Shown here piece after piece: positions 52,326-62,700 of a DNA stretch of 64,000 nt (positions within the stretch are counted from its first letter, which is position 1; every line of letters begins with the position of its first letter). The DNA lies in the NCBI RefSeq assembly GCF_002632725.1, contig NZ_NJAI01000003.1, positions 62,001 to 126,000 on the forward strand. The letters run 5' to 3'. This DNA is from Xenorhabdus hominickii. GTDB lineage: Bacteria > Pseudomonadota > Gammaproteobacteria > Enterobacterales > Enterobacteriaceae. The notes under the pieces are model-generated. The model saw only the letters and a list, made by a program, of their open reading frames with translations, did not search any database and was not told the DNA's origin. The position numbers were made by a program, and so were the translations under genes.

Positions 52326-55087
52326 TGGAAAACCCCAATGCATTGCACCGTCCCGGCAAACTGCGCGAAACGGATGAAGCCGCGATTTACCGGGCGAATC
52401 CGTCGATTATTGACTACCTGCCCTGGGTGGAATATCTGGAAGACGGGCAGTGTTTATTGCTGGATGATGGTGTGTCCGTGGGGGCCGTCTATCAGATTGA
52501 ACCCATCGCCACCGAAGGACGCCCTGCCGAGCGGTTGCTTGAAATCCGTGACCAACTGGAAGATGCGATTCAGGACAGTCTGGATGAGGACGATATGTCC
52601 CCGTGGGTGGTGCAGTTTTTTTGTCAGGATGACGATGACCCGTCGGGTTACCTCAATACGTTACGGGGCTATGTGAAACCGTGGGCGCAGGGTACCGCCT
52701 TTACTGACGCTTTTCTGGCAGAATCAGCACGTCACCTGAACAACATTGCGCAGCCTGACGGGATATTTCAGGATAGCTTAATCACCGGGCAACCGTGGCG
52801 GGGGCAGCAACGCCAGACGCGCATGGTGGTTTACCGCTGGTTGCCTGCGCATAAATCGAAGGCTCACCCTCAAACGGTATCGTCGGTGGCAGCACTCAAT
52901 CAGGTCTGTGAACGACTGGTCTCCTCACTGGCATCTGCCGGTATTGTGGCGACCCGACAAAATGGTAGTCAAATTCACCACTGGCTGCTGCGCCATTTTA
53001 ATCCGGCCCCGGACTGGGGCATGACCAAAGCCGATTTTTATCGTGCGGTGCGTTATGAGTCATCCGCACAGTCCGATCTCCCGGTGAATAATGACTTTGC
53101 CGAAAGTCTATGGTTTACCCCGCCGGTGTCTGATCCCGATAACGGTGTCTGGTGGTTTGACGGCCTGCCGCATAAAGCAGTGCCGGTTGAGCGCCTGCGG
53201 CGTCCGCCCGAGCCGGGCACCCTGACAGGGGAAGTGAAACGGGGAGACAATATCAATGCGCTGATGGATATGATGCCGGAAGGCACTGTGGTCACGCTGA
53301 CCATTGTGGCGCAGGCACAGGATACACTGGAAGAAAGCTTCACCCGACTGGCAAAAAATGCCGTAGGGGAAAATACCGAATCACTGCGCGTCCGGCAGGA
53401 TGTACAGGCCGTGAAGGAATTACTGGGGCGACGCCATAAACTGTACCGCAGTGCACTGACCTTTCTGGTGCGCGGTCAGGATTTAGATAATCTGAACCAG
53501 CGGGTGCATCAGTTATCTTCCACATTACTGAGCGCCGGATTACAGCCCGTGCGACCTGAATTCAGTGTGTCCCCGCTGAATGCTTATTTACGGGCGTTGC
53601 CGATGGGCTTTAACCCGCAGAAAGATAAAAAACACTGGTACAGCCGTCTGACGTGGGTCCAGCATCTGGGAGGACTTATGCCTGTCACCGGACGCTCAAC
53701 CGGCACCGGGCATCCGGGCTTCAGTTTCTTTAACCGGGGTGGAGCACCGCTGACCTTTGATCCAATGAACAAACAGGATCGCACCCAAAACGCGCACTTA
53801 TTGCTGTTTGGCCCGACTGGGGCAGGGAAATCCGCCACGTTGTGTGCTTCGCTGGTACAACTGATGGCGATCCACCGTCCGCGTCTGTTTATTGTCGAAG
53901 CGGGGAACAGTTTTGGATTGTTGGCAGACTATTACGCCAGTCTAGGGCTGACGGTGAATAAAATCGGTATTAAACCGGGTTGTGGTGTCAGTCTGGCGTT
54001 GTTTGCCGATGCGCATCAGTTGCTGCAACTCAGTCCAAAACAATTACGGATTAATGAAGCCGATATTCCGGACACGGAGGAAGGACAGGAAGAGGGCGAT
54101 GAACAGCGCGATATTCTGGGTGAGATGGAAATTGCGGCCCGGCTGATGATCACCGGCGGTGAGAAAAAAGAAGAAGAACGCCTGACCCGTTCGGATCGCG
54201 GTTTGATCCGTGAAGCGATTATGCTGGCCGCACACACCAGCTATGAGGCAGGGCGTCAAATGGTGGCCTCAGACTTACAGGATGCACTTTATGCCATCGC
54301 CCGTAATCATCGGCAGGATGAACACGGTCAGCCCTTAATCACGGCACACCGTCGGGCACGGGCCGATGAAATGGCCGGAGCCATGTCGATGTTTACGCAG
54401 GGATTTGAAGGCGAGCTGTTTAACCAATCCGGTAGCCCGTGGCCGGAAGTGGATGTGACGTTAATTGATTTGGGTACACTGGCACGGGAAAACTACTCGG
54501 CACAGATGGCACTGGCGATGGTGTCACTGATTAACACCGTCAATAACCTCGCCGAACGCGATCAGTATCAGGACAGGGAACTGCAACTGGTGATAGACGA
54601 AGGCCATATCACCACCACCAACCCGCTGTTGTCCCCCTATATGACTAAGGTCGTGAAAATGTGGCGTAAGCTGGGTGCCTGGTTGTGGCTGGCCACGCAA
54701 AACCTCGCTGACTATCCCGACACGGCTGAAAAAATGCTGAACATGGCGGAATGGTGGTTATGTCTCACCATGCCCCCGGATGAAGTGGAGCAAATCGCCC
54801 GCTTCAAAAAACTCAATGAAGAACAAAAAGCCGTACTGCTTTCTGCCAGTAAACTCCCGCGTTGTTATACCGAAGGCGTGGTGCTGGCGAAAAAAATAGA
54901 AGCGTTATTCCGGGTTGTGCCACCGAGCCTGTATCTGGCACTGGGCATGACGGAAAAAGAAGAAAAGTCTGAGCGAAGAGCGTTAATGCAGACATATCAA
55001 TGTAGTGAACTGGAAGCGGCAGTTTTAGTCGCAAGAAAGATGGATGTAGCTCGGGGGTTACAGGTTGATCCCGACCATCCTGTATAA
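52325..55087 (+). CDS. VirB4/TraC-like conjugative transfer ATPase (TIGR03744, PFL_4706)
   Basis: 920 residues. N-terminal VirB4-specific domain (IDYLPWVEYLEDGQCLLLDD at ~28-47), then the ATPase with Walker A LLLFGPTGAGKSATLCASLV near 494-513, FIVEAGNSFGLLADYYASLG, Walker B LQLVIDEGHITTTNPLL and WLWLATQNLADYPDTAEKML. A stretch of acidic residues at ~580-625 (DTEEGQEEGDEQRD) is unusual. It powers pilus/pore assembly and substrate transfer. It is the last ICE gene in the window; TraU-like and downstream genes expected next are replaced by a toxin locus. Confidence 0.93.
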   Translation: MENPNALHRPGKLRETDEAAIYRANPSIIDYLPWVEYLEDGQCLLLDDGVSVGAVYQIEPIATEGRPAERLLEIRDQLEDAIQDSLDEDDMSPWVVQFFCQDDDDPSGYLNTLRGYVKPWAQGTAFTDAFLAESARHLNNIAQPDGIFQDSLITGQPWRGQQRQTRMVVYRWLPAHKSKAHPQTVSSVAALNQVCERLVSSLASAGIVATRQNGSQIHHWLLRHFNPAPDWGMTKADFYRAVRYESSAQSDLPVNNDFAESLWFTPPVSDPDNGVWWFDGLPHKAVPVERLRRPPEPGTLTGEVKRGDNINALMDMMPEGTVVTLTIVAQAQDTLEESFTRLAKNAVGENTESLRVRQDVQAVKELLGRRHKLYRSALTFLVRGQDLDNLNQRVHQLSSTLLSAGLQPVRPEFSVSPLNAYLRALPMGFNPQKDKKHWYSRLTWVQHLGGLMPVTGRSTGTGHPGFSFFNRGGAPLTFDPMNKQDRTQNAHLLLFGPTGAGKSATLCASLVQLMAIHRPRLFIVEAGNSFGLLADYYASLGLTVNKIGIKPGCGVSLALFADAHQLLQLSPKQLRINEADIPDTEEGQEEGDEQRDILGEMEIAARLMITGGEKKEEERLTRSDRGLIREAIMLAAHTSYEAGRQMVASDLQDALYAIARNHRQDEHGQPLITAHRRARADEMAGAMSMFTQGFEGELFNQSGSPWPEVDVTLIDLGTLARENYSAQMALAMVSLINTVNNLAERDQYQDRELQLVIDEGHITTTNPLLSPYMTKVVKMWRKLGAWLWLATQNLADYPDTAEKMLNMAEWWLCLTMPPDEVEQIARFKKLNEEQKAVLLSASKLPRCYTEGVVLAKKIEALFRVVPPSLYLALGMTEKEEKSERRALMQTYQCSELEAAVLVARKMDVARGLQVDPDHPV

Positions 55088-55167
55088 ACGTGGGTAACAT
55101 AGTCTGCTCTTTCTATGGATACAGGCCACACTGGAAGGTAAATGCTTTATCACATGATTTTTTCATC

Positions 55168-55941
55168 CTAAAGATGGCTCATGTTCATAAACACATCACA
55201 TAAACTCACATTTTTAGGCACAATGATACTGATATCATATTTTTTTGAGCTGAAAAGAAAGGAAAAAAGATCCCGGCCATTTTCCAGTTTTCTTGTCTTA
55301 TCGAGTGAGTCAAAATAGCGGTGGATCTCTGAGATGACTTTTTTATGTATTTCACTTTTAACTAAATCATCTCTCTGATAGAGGCTTTCATCGTCTCCAT
55401 CGTACAGTTCACGAAGATAACGAATATCGTCCTCTTCGTCTTTATCCATGGGAGACCTGATTAAGGCCATGATTTCATCCGTGCGATCTTTCTTGACACC
55501 AGTAAAAAAATCATGAATACATTGCTGTAACTGAGGTGTGCATTTTCCCTGTGGTTTCGGCCGTTTGACTTCTTCAAACGTAGATTGTTCCGCCGACATT
55601 TTTAGCATATCCGTCATGATATTTTTAAATTCGTCCGGACATTGGGTTTGCTTGACTTCTGCATAAACACAGCGGCCATAATAACCGGCATTGTAGGTGT
55701 AATTGTATTTTCTGATGGTCAGAACATAGGTTCCCGGCGGAGGTTCATACCCGCTGATTTCAGAGGATTCATAGGCAAATTTGAAGTAGATCCCGTTTTT
55801 TTTGTTATAACCGATTAGGTTTCCTGCCTCCGAAAAATCGGTGACAGTGCATCCATGATCGCAATAGAAGGGGATCTCACCATTAATGAAAAGAAACCAT
55901 CCTTCCGGAAAAGTTATTGCGTTTTGCATTGGGTTTATCAT
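55168..55941 (-). CDS. Hypothetical protein in the toxin locus
   Basis: 257 residues, not recognised. The first half (GWFLFINGEIPFYCDHGCTV and TYVLTIRKYNYTYNAGYYGR) looks beta-rich. The second half is charged and helical (DEEDDIRYLRELYDGDDESL, then IHKKVISEIHRYF). Codon use is AT-rich, like its neighbours on the same strand. Its upstream 44 bp (55935-55978) recur at 58853-58896. An orphan immunity or toxin-associated gene is possible. Confidence 0.6.
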   Translation of the reverse strand: MINPMQNAITFPEGWFLFINGEIPFYCDHGCTVTDFSEAGNLIGYNKKNGIYFKFAYESSEISGYEPPPGTYVLTIRKYNYTYNAGYYGRCVYAEVKQTQCPDEFKNIMTDMLKMSAEQSTFEEVKRPKPQGKCTPQLQQCIHDFFTGVKKDRTDEIMALIRSPMDKDEEDDIRYLRELYDGDDESLYQRDDLVKSEIHKKVISEIHRYFDSLDKTRKLENGRDLFSFLFSSKKYDISIIVPKNVSLCDVFMNMSHL

Positions 55942-55978
55942 GTATTGTCGTCCTTTTCATAATGTATGATTGTGGTTA
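55935..55978. repeat. 44-bp repeat at the start of the hypothetical gene (copy 1)
   Basis: 38 of 44 bases match 58853-58896. It covers the ATG and upstream region of the gene ending at 55941. Such duplicated leaders are often recombination seams in polymorphic-toxin loci. Confidence 0.6.
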
Positions 55979-56108
55979 TAAAAATAGGTCATGAACTTAT
56001 TATATGACAGCGGCCACCATAGAGCTAACATAATTTGAACATTTTCCGAGTAAGAAAAATGGAATATTGCAAGGATTTTTTGTCTTTTTCTTTTACATAT
56101 TTTCTATA

Positions 56109-56645
56109 TCAACTACTTTTTAATATTATAGGATTAAAAACAGCCATTTTTTTATCTTTAGACATTCCACATGGATAAAGACCTTCTTTATATATTTCGA
56201 ATATCTTTTCTAAGATTGATTCCTTTTGTTCCCCCAGTATATATCTTTGGATAGACAGCATTTTTAGTTGGTAATAGATCTCATCTAAGACCTCAAAATA
56301 AAAGTCATCATAATCTGAATTCTCTTTCTTTACTTTTTTCTTTCTATAATAAATTGATATTTTGCTTTGGTGAGTAGAAAAAACTTCCTCTATATCATTT
56401 AAATATTCATCAGCATCATCATACTCATTACTTAATCTGAATTTTCCAATTGAATTATCAATAATATCTGACCATACAACATATCCATTAGGTAATATTT
56501 GCTCAAAAGCTAGAGTTAATGCTAATTCAAGATCACTAATTTCTAAATAAGATTCAAGCTGAGCACAGGGAGTTCCAAAAAGTAATTTTTCAGATAAAAG
56601 AAAATTCATTGGTTCAATCACAAATTCTTTTTTTACATCAATCAT
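56109..56645 (-). CDS. Hypothetical protein, probable orphan immunity gene
   Basis: 178 residues, AT-rich. EFVIEPMNFLLSEKLLFGTP and LELALTLAFEQILPNGYVVW, with an acidic middle (NEYDDADEYLNDIEEV). No named domain was recognised. Size, acidity, composition and position in an Rhs toxin cluster suggest an immunity protein. Confidence 0.55.
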   Translation of the reverse strand: MIDVKKEFVIEPMNFLLSEKLLFGTPCAQLESYLEISDLELALTLAFEQILPNGYVVWSDIIDNSIGKFRLSNEYDDADEYLNDIEEVFSTHQSKISIYYRKKKVKKENSDYDDFYFEVLDEIYYQLKMLSIQRYILGEQKESILEKIFEIYKEGLYPCGMSKDKKMAVFNPIILKSS

Positions 56646-56832
56646 ATGTCACCTATTTATCGCCTTTATATGTATTTCCAGAACTCTCCCTATATTATCC
56701 GTTATGCAGTATAGCAACCATTTTTTGCAATAATTTACTGAATAATTTTATTTTTCAACACCTTTTACCTTTGGTAATGGAGGTATTCTGCTGAATAGGA
56801 ACTGATGGGGATTATAAATTAGGATGATGATT

Positions 56833-56867
56833 AAAAACCGGAAGAACAGCGGATCTTGCCGGTTTTT
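56833..56867. terminator. Bidirectional hairpin terminator
   Basis: AAAAACCGG (56834-56842) with CCGGTTTTTTT (56859 on), with further weak pairing AGA/TCT inside. A-run and T-run flank both sides. It lies between two minus-strand immunity-like genes, ending the SMI1-like transcript. The rest of 56646-56897 shows no gene. Confidence 0.65.
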
Positions 56868-56897
56868 TTATGAAGTTATTATACGGAATTGAATTTA

Positions 56898-57497
56898 TTA
56901 TCCATAAAAATAGTCAAAGAAATTTACAAAATTGTCTGAACCTATTAATGGTTCAATTTCCTTGGTAATCATTTCAATAAACTCTGTTTTCAGTTCATCA
57001 TCTTCATCACAAATTTCAAAAATGTCAAATTCACCATACACTATTTCAATTAGTTTTGATAGAGATAAGAAAAAATCGGCCAACGAATCAGATATTTTAA
57101 ATGGTCTTCCAGAATCATAGTTAGCGTAAACAGGAGTATCTTGAGTATCTAATAAGGCAATGATTGGTTTTCCCCCACCAATATCATCCATGAATACCAA
57201 ATTATTATCTGGCCAATTAGGATTTTTTGTTATCTTATCTGAGTTTTTTATCCAGCAATATCCATATTGAGCTTCCTCAATCTCATCAAAATTAAAAAGC
57301 TTGATTGGAGCAAATCCAGTTTCGATTTCTATATCTATAGGAAAAAAATTTTCAAATAAGAATGAAATTTCTTTAGATATTTTAATATAATCAGGCCATG
57401 TTTGATTGGTATCATAACTTTCTTCGAATTTACCCTGAAGAGTAAAATTTTTGTGAATATTAACTAGTTCACTTAACGCTTTTTCTAATTTTTTCAT
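56898..57497 (-). CDS. SMI1/KNR4-like (SUKH) immunity protein
   Basis: 199 residues. The block NWPDNNLVFMDDIGGGKPII, then ALLDTQDTPVYAN and SLADFFLSLSKLIEIVYGEF, fits the SUKH/SMI1-KNR4 superfamily, whose members neutralise varied nuclease and deaminase toxins. It is acidic overall. It sits 130 bp from an IS30 element, with no toxin gene attached, so it is probably a retained orphan immunity gene. Confidence 0.7.
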   Translation of the reverse strand: MKKLEKALSELVNIHKNFTLQGKFEESYDTNQTWPDYIKISKEISFLFENFFPIDIEIETGFAPIKLFNFDEIEEAQYGYCWIKNSDKITKNPNWPDNNLVFMDDIGGGKPIIALLDTQDTPVYANYDSGRPFKISDSLADFFLSLSKLIEIVYGEFDIFEICDEDDELKTEFIEMITKEIEPLIGSDNFVNFFDYFYG

Positions 57498-57624
57498 GTT
57501 AATCTCTTGGAGTAATTAAATTTATTTAGCTTTACATTTTTTCAGCTGTAATTGCCTTATTGTTTCTTCCCTGTCAATTAGGCGACCTTTTCCTGGATAT
57601 ATTCATATCATTCTTGCATTCACA

Positions 57625-58683
57625 TAATAAGTGCAACACCGTTATAAACGAAGTAAATGAGTTGATATTCCTTTAAATAATTCATTCGGTGTTTTGTAAT
57701 TCCTCGTTTTACGAGGACGATTATTTAATCGGTTTGCCACAAGATTCACCTCTCGCTCTGATACCTGATTAAAATCAGTTCCCTTTGGGAAGTAATCTCT
57801 GATTAATCCATTTGTGTTCTCATTTATTCCTCTTTCCCAAGGGGAATACGGGTGAGCAAAATAAATTTTTGCCTCTAAATTTTTACTGATAAGAGCATGT
57901 TCAGCAAACTCCAGTCCGTTATCAAAGGTAATTGTTTTAACTTTGTTTTTTATCCCAGATAAGTGTCTTGTTGCCGCTTTTGCAACGCCTTTTGCTGTTT
58001 TATCTTCCAGTTTAATGATGAGAGTAAATAGCGATTTTCGTTCAACTAAGGTCAATAATGCACTTTTATGATCTTTGCCAACAATAGTATCGCCTTCCCA
58101 ATCACCAATACGCTGCTTTTTATCAACACATTTTGGACGTTTTTCAATACTGACTCGGTTTTTGATTTTTCCTCGGTGTTCATCACTTCCGTAGCGTTTA
58201 CGATATGGTTTTTTAGCTATCCTGAGATTCTGGCATAAGTCACCACCATTCACTTTATCTTTATAAATCAATCTATAAACTGTTTCATGATGCAAAGAGA
58301 TGATATTTTCCCTTTTGAGATAACCAACGGTTTGTTTAGGACTCAAATCTTGCCAAGTTAACTGTTTAATCAATTTGACGATCTCAGGTGTCACTTTTAC
58401 GGCTTTTATCGCGGCATGACGGCGCTCTGAGGCTTTAAGTTGAGCCTGTTTAGGGCAGTATTTCTCGTCTTCCTGGTTTCGTCTCAATTCCCGGCTAATT
58501 GTTGATGGATTTCTATTAAGAGACGTTGCGATAAAGCGTTGTGTAAAACCGGCTTCTTTTAAACTAAAAATCTGGTATCTTTCTATTTCGGTCAGTTGTG
58601 TATAGGCCATAGTGCATTTTCCTTTGGCGAGAAAGATGCCTACTATAGCAACTGACCGCCTTTCTTAAAAATTGCACTTATTA
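57625..58683 (-). mobile_element. IS30-family insertion sequence
   Basis: 1059 bp bounded by terminal inverted repeats TAATAAGTGCAA (57625-57636) and TTGCACTTATTA (58672-58683), perfect over 12 bases and weaker beyond. It carries one transposase gene. A clear target duplication is not seen at the ends (ACA versus GGC), so the exact ends may be off by a few bases or the copy may have recombined. Confidence 0.88.
57642..58610 (-). CDS. IS30-family DDE transposase
   Basis: 322 residues. An N-terminal helix-turn-helix (TEIERYQIFSLKEAGFTQRF; SLNRNPSTISRELRR) is followed by the rve-type DDE core: first Asp in RIGDWEGDTIVGKDHKSALL, second in TITFDNGLEFAEH, and Glu in ERGINENTNGLIRDYFPKGT, with NNRPRKTRNYKTPNELF at the end. 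All catalytic residues are present, so it may be active. It is inserted between the SUKH gene and an Rhs-tip remnant. Confidence 0.95.
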   Translation of the reverse strand: MAYTQLTEIERYQIFSLKEAGFTQRFIATSLNRNPSTISRELRRNQEDEKYCPKQAQLKASERRHAAIKAVKVTPEIVKLIKQLTWQDLSPKQTVGYLKRENIISLHHETVYRLIYKDKVNGGDLCQNLRIAKKPYRKRYGSDEHRGKIKNRVSIEKRPKCVDKKQRIGDWEGDTIVGKDHKSALLTLVERKSLFTLIIKLEDKTAKGVAKAATRHLSGIKNKVKTITFDNGLEFAEHALISKNLEAKIYFAHPYSPWERGINENTNGLIRDYFPKGTDFNQVSEREVNLVANRLNNRPRKTRNYKTPNELFKGISTHLLRL

Positions 58684-58705
58684 GGCGAATCCAAGATTGA
58701 TTAAT

Positions 58706-58729
58706 AAATAAATAAATAAATAAATAAAT
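58706..58729. repeat. (AAAT)6 microsatellite
   Basis: Six uninterrupted AAAT units directly beside the right end of the IS30 element, in non-coding DNA. Such tracts vary in length by replication slippage. Confidence 0.9.
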
Positions 58730-58832
58730 TATTGTCTACGTCATCAGGGTTTTTACCATTTAGTGGGAATACAATATTTCTAGGGTCTCCTTTCCAAGCC
58801 CCTCCTAAGGCTCCATTGCCATTTCGGAAAGG
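58730..58832 (-). pseudogene. Remnant of a toxin tip (Rhs-CT-like)
   Basis: 34 minus-strand codons read PFRNGNGALGGAWKGDPRNI, VFPLNGKNPDDVDNN, preceded by a stop and running into the AAAT tract. Composition and wording suit the C-terminal piece of a secreted toxin, truncated at both ends. No family was named. It is probably a displaced Rhs tip disrupted by IS30 and slippage. Confidence 0.35.
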
Positions 58833-58852
58833 TTATTTCATTTTAGATTGGA

Positions 58853-58896
58853 TTATCATGTATTGTTGTCTTTTTCAAAACTTATGATCGTGGTTA
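58853..58896. repeat. 44-bp repeat (copy 2)
   Basis: Matches 55935-55978 at 38 of 44 positions, including the ATGATA start context, but here the frame stops after eight codons. It marks a former gene start shared with the 55168-55941 gene. Confidence 0.6.
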
Positions 58897-58963
58897 GGAC
58901 TCATAATATAATTCACTTGTTATATGAATACAGCCTTGAGGGTTACAAAGTAATATGATGATG

Positions 58964-59001
58964 AAAAAGCCGGAAAATAATGTGGTTCTTTCCGGCTTTT
59001 T
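58964..59001. terminator. Perfect bidirectional terminator
   Basis: AAAAAGCCGGAAA (58964-58976) pairs without mismatch with TTTCCGGCTTTTT (58989-59001), with a 12-nt loop and A/T tracts on both sides. It ends the Rhs-immunity transcript on the minus strand. Confidence 0.85.
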
Positions 59002-59088
59002 TCAAAATCTATGACTATATTTGATATGTGACTTAGCCTAAGTAGAGTTTTTCTAGCTATATCATGCTCACATATCTAGCTACTTTCA

Positions 59089-59706
59089 TTACCGTTTATT
59101 TATAGAGTATATATATACTTTTTCACCTTTGTTTTTAAAATATATGCCTTCTAAGTTTTTAGTATCATCATATTCTAAATAAATAGAGTTGCATGCGTTT
59201 ATATTATAATGTGTCATGGATATTATTTCAGAAATAACATCATCATTATAAATATAATGATAACCAAAAAAATCGCCATCATCATCTACTCGATAGCATT
59301 CTTGATTCTTTCCCTGATCATCCAAAATTAATTTTGTCAGAGACCTAAAATCTCCTCGAAAATCTTTCAGTATACTGAACACTTCATTATTGGTTCTGAT
59401 AATATATTCAATATCTTCAATCTCTGAACGCGTATTATATCTGATAATTTTATCTATATTACCATTACCAATGTAACAGTAAGCATTTTTTTTGTTTTTA
59501 GGCTCTCTTTTTAGCATGCTATCAGAACTATAGCCTGTCAGCTCACTATAAAAGGGAATGACACCATAAGCTCTGGATTTAGACCAAGATAAAACTGTAT
59601 CACCAAAGCTACCATTGTTTATTTTTTCATCTAACTCTGCCGTTGAAAGTAACTCTTCCTTTAACTTAGTAAGATGGTTATTCATTGTCTTGATCAATGT
59701 TTCCAT
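59089..59706 (-). CDS. Probable immunity protein for the Rhs AHH-nuclease tip
   Basis: 205 residues, starting 15 bp after the rhs stop and in the same AT-rich composition as the toxin tip. SYGVIPFY-like AYGVIPFYSELTGYSSD, KNAYCYIGNGNIDKIIRYNT and CYRVDDDGDFFGYHYIYND suggest an acidic alpha/beta protein. No named domain was recognised; the cognate immunity role follows from position. Confidence 0.7.
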   Translation of the reverse strand: METLIKTMNNHLTKLKEELLSTAELDEKINNGSFGDTVLSWSKSRAYGVIPFYSELTGYSSDSMLKREPKNKKNAYCYIGNGNIDKIIRYNTRSEIEDIEYIIRTNNEVFSILKDFRGDFRSLTKLILDDQGKNQECYRVDDDGDFFGYHYIYNDDVISEIISMTHYNINACNSIYLEYDDTKNLEGIYFKNKGEKVYIYSINKR

Positions 59707-59721
59707 ATTCTGTCCTGTATA

Positions 59722-62700
59722 TTAAGGCGTTGGCCATTTTCCACTAGCCAACTGAAAAACTTTACCGTTAGCCAATTCATCTTTTAGAACTTTAAGAGCA
59801 GCAAAAAATTCTTTATCTGTTTTACTGTTTATTAGGCTATCATAAACATGTTGTTTATAAGAATTGCCATGCACCCCATTACCTTTATGTGCTGTTGTTT
59901 TTGCACTAGGAACCCTGTCCTTACCCGTATTTGGTAACCAAATACCATTTCTTTTATCATTAATATTAATATCTAAAGAGTCCATCAGGTCCCGAAGTTC
60001 TTGCATTCTCTTATCTTTAGCATTAGACATAACAATATGATGTGCATCATGTTGACCTCCCAAGTTAGGTTTAGCACCTAAATTTTCTGCTAATATTTTG
60101 GCGTCTGAACATGTGGAAAGACCAAGCGGATCAATCCATCCTGTGGGATTATGAACATAACTATAGGGGTTCTCACCTCCTGTCAGCCCAATCGGATCCG
60201 GCGTCAGATACTGCCCCGCAACAGGCGAATAATACCTGAACCGATTGTAGACCAGCCCGCTCTCTTCATCCAGCCACTGGCCGGCGAACTGTTGACCCGG
60301 ATTGTACTGTGCATTTTCACCTGCGACTTTCAGTCGTATCCCGTATAGGCTTTGAGGTGGCTGACGCCAGACACGGTGACCTTGCGGATTAAACAGTGCC
60401 AGCGGTTCTCTTGTTGGAGCACACACGGCATATTGCGTTTGCACTTCCTCCGCCAGCAATTCACTGCGGTTGTCTGGGTCGGGGGTGAAGAACTGGATTT
60501 GTTGCGCCAGCAGCTGCCAACCGTCAAATACCAGATGCCGGATACTGTACAACCGGTGGTGCCGGTATTCACGGATTTCCACCGGTACATCCCCGTCCCA
60601 CAGATAGGTGGTGCGCATGCCGGTCGGTTCACAGACTTTCTCCGTGCGCCGTCCAAAGGCATCATAGCGGTAGTTCCACTGCTGGCCGCCCGGGGTCTGT
60701 ACCCCGATAAGCTGATTTTGACTGTTCCAGCGGAACTTGGTGAGCTGAGCGCGGTGACCTGCCTGCCAGAGCTGCATAGCGGTCATGCGACCAGCATCAT
60801 CATACTCAAATAAATGCTGACCGAGCTGGCGTAACCGGTGGCCTTTCTGGTAAAGACGTTCCCCGTCAATGTCGTGCAAACCGTCAAAACGACGTGCTGG
60901 GTAACCGGAGGCATCATATTGATAATGTTCCTGCAAGCGGTTCCAGTCGCTGACCGAAGTCACTTGACCGTTGCCGTTGACTACATAACGCAGCCACTGC
61001 CGTTCATCGTTTGCGGCCACCAGATTGAGTGCCGCATCGTAGCGATATTCCCGATCCAGTCCAGCCAGTGTCGGTTGGGGAATATCCGCCACTTCATGGG
61101 CTTCAAAAAACTCGGTATTGCGTCCGGCACGCTGAGCGGTCAGTTGCCCCATCAATGAGTGTTCCTGCCGCAGAATAAAACCTTTATCTGATTGGCGATG
61201 CCATTCATGGCCGTCGTCGTCTCGTTCAAGTCTGAGTGTATGTTCACCGCTGAAACTGATTTTCCGCAGTTCGCCGACTTTATTGGCTTCGGTTTTTGCC
61301 TGCCAGACCTGATTATTTGTTGTGATAAGTGTTCTTTCGACGGTGATGCTGTCCGGGTAATTACGCTGGATGTCGCCATGTGCCTGTGTTTCTTTCACGA
61401 TGCGATCTTTATCATCGTATTCGAACGTCAGTGGTGTATTATCGGGAGTAATGACTTCCAGTAAACGTCCCAGAATATCGTAACTGTAGGTGGTCATGCC
61501 TTCGGGAGTGTGCATCGCGGTCATCTGCCCGCTGGCATCATAGTCATAGCGGGTGATGTTATTCAGCGCATCCCGTTTTTCCGTGCAGTTGCCATTGCCG
61601 TCATAGGCATAATGCCACTGCGTACCGGCGTAATCAGTCTCCGTGGTCACCTGCCCGTCGGCATCCAGCTGATAACAATAGCTTTCTCCTTGCGGGTTAA
61701 TCACTTCCCGTAATTGCAGGCTGTCTAAATCGTAACGATACTGCCAGCGATGACCTTCTCCATCGAGCCGACTAACCGGCAGGTCAAACGGCCCGTATTC
61801 AATCTGCCATTCCACGCCCCGGGCATCTGTCCACCGGGTCAGGTTGCCGTGGCGGTCATGTCGGAAGCGCTCAAGACTGTTGTTAGGGCGGTCACTTAAA
61901 GCAACACGGTGATGGCGGTCATATTGCCACAACCATAAGGCTCCGCCGCCTGATGATAGTCGCTGTAACCGGTCATGGCTGTCGTATCCCAACCGTAGGC
62001 TGCGGTTTTCTTCGTCAAACAGCCGGGTCAGCCGCTGATGGTCATCGTATTCCCAGCTTCGTTGATTACCTTCTTCATCTTCGGCCTTCGTCACCAGCCC
62101 GAACGCATTGCGGGTCAGGGTGGTTTTGCTGCCGTCCGGGGCAATAAAACATTCAGCCTGGCCCTTATCATCGTATTGCTGCCACCAGACTCTCCTAAGC
62201 GGGTCAGTCATGCTGGTCAACCGGTCAGCCTCATCGTAGTGATACTGCCACACCGCACCGCCGGTATCGGTAAATGCGGTAACCAGTCCGGTATCCGCCA
62301 GATAGTCCAGTTGCAGAACCTGTCCTTCCGGCAGGATCTGCCGTTGCAGATTGCCCCAGTCATCATACTCATACCGGGTAACGTGACCGCACGGGGTTTC
62401 GACCTGCGTGACCTGCTGTCCGGCGTTATAATGCCAGGTAGTGGTATGCCCTTGTGGCGTGGTGGAACGGGTAATACCGGCTTCATAGTCCAGCCGGACG
62501 GGGTAATAGCCTCCGCTACCGACACTTTCAATGCAGCGTCCCTGGGCATCATACACATAATCCACGGCTGTCTGGTCGCCATCCGACCAGCGGCTAATCA
62601 GCCCCTGTGCATTGTATTCATAGAACAGGTGAAATTGCTGGGTACTGTCCGCTTCCGCCAGCCAGCCATTGTCGTGGTAGTCATAGCGCACCAACACGTC

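Larger units (their letters stand above)
21678..55087. mobile_element. SPI-7/PFGI-1/SXT-TOL class integrative conjugative element (visible part)
   Basis: From the tRNA-Phe remnant the gene order parA, dnaB, parB, DUF2857, STY4528, PFL_4669, topoisomerase, DUF3577, ssb, pilL, PFL_4693, PFL_4695, traD, PFL_4697, then RAQPRD to the VirB4-like ATPase is that of this ICE class. Cargo sits at three gaps (ars; ATPase/DUF4276 with nlp; helicase-PLD). Integrase, relaxase and TraU/TraG-like genes are not in view; they may lie beyond the toxin locus at the right or be lost. Confidence 0.85.
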
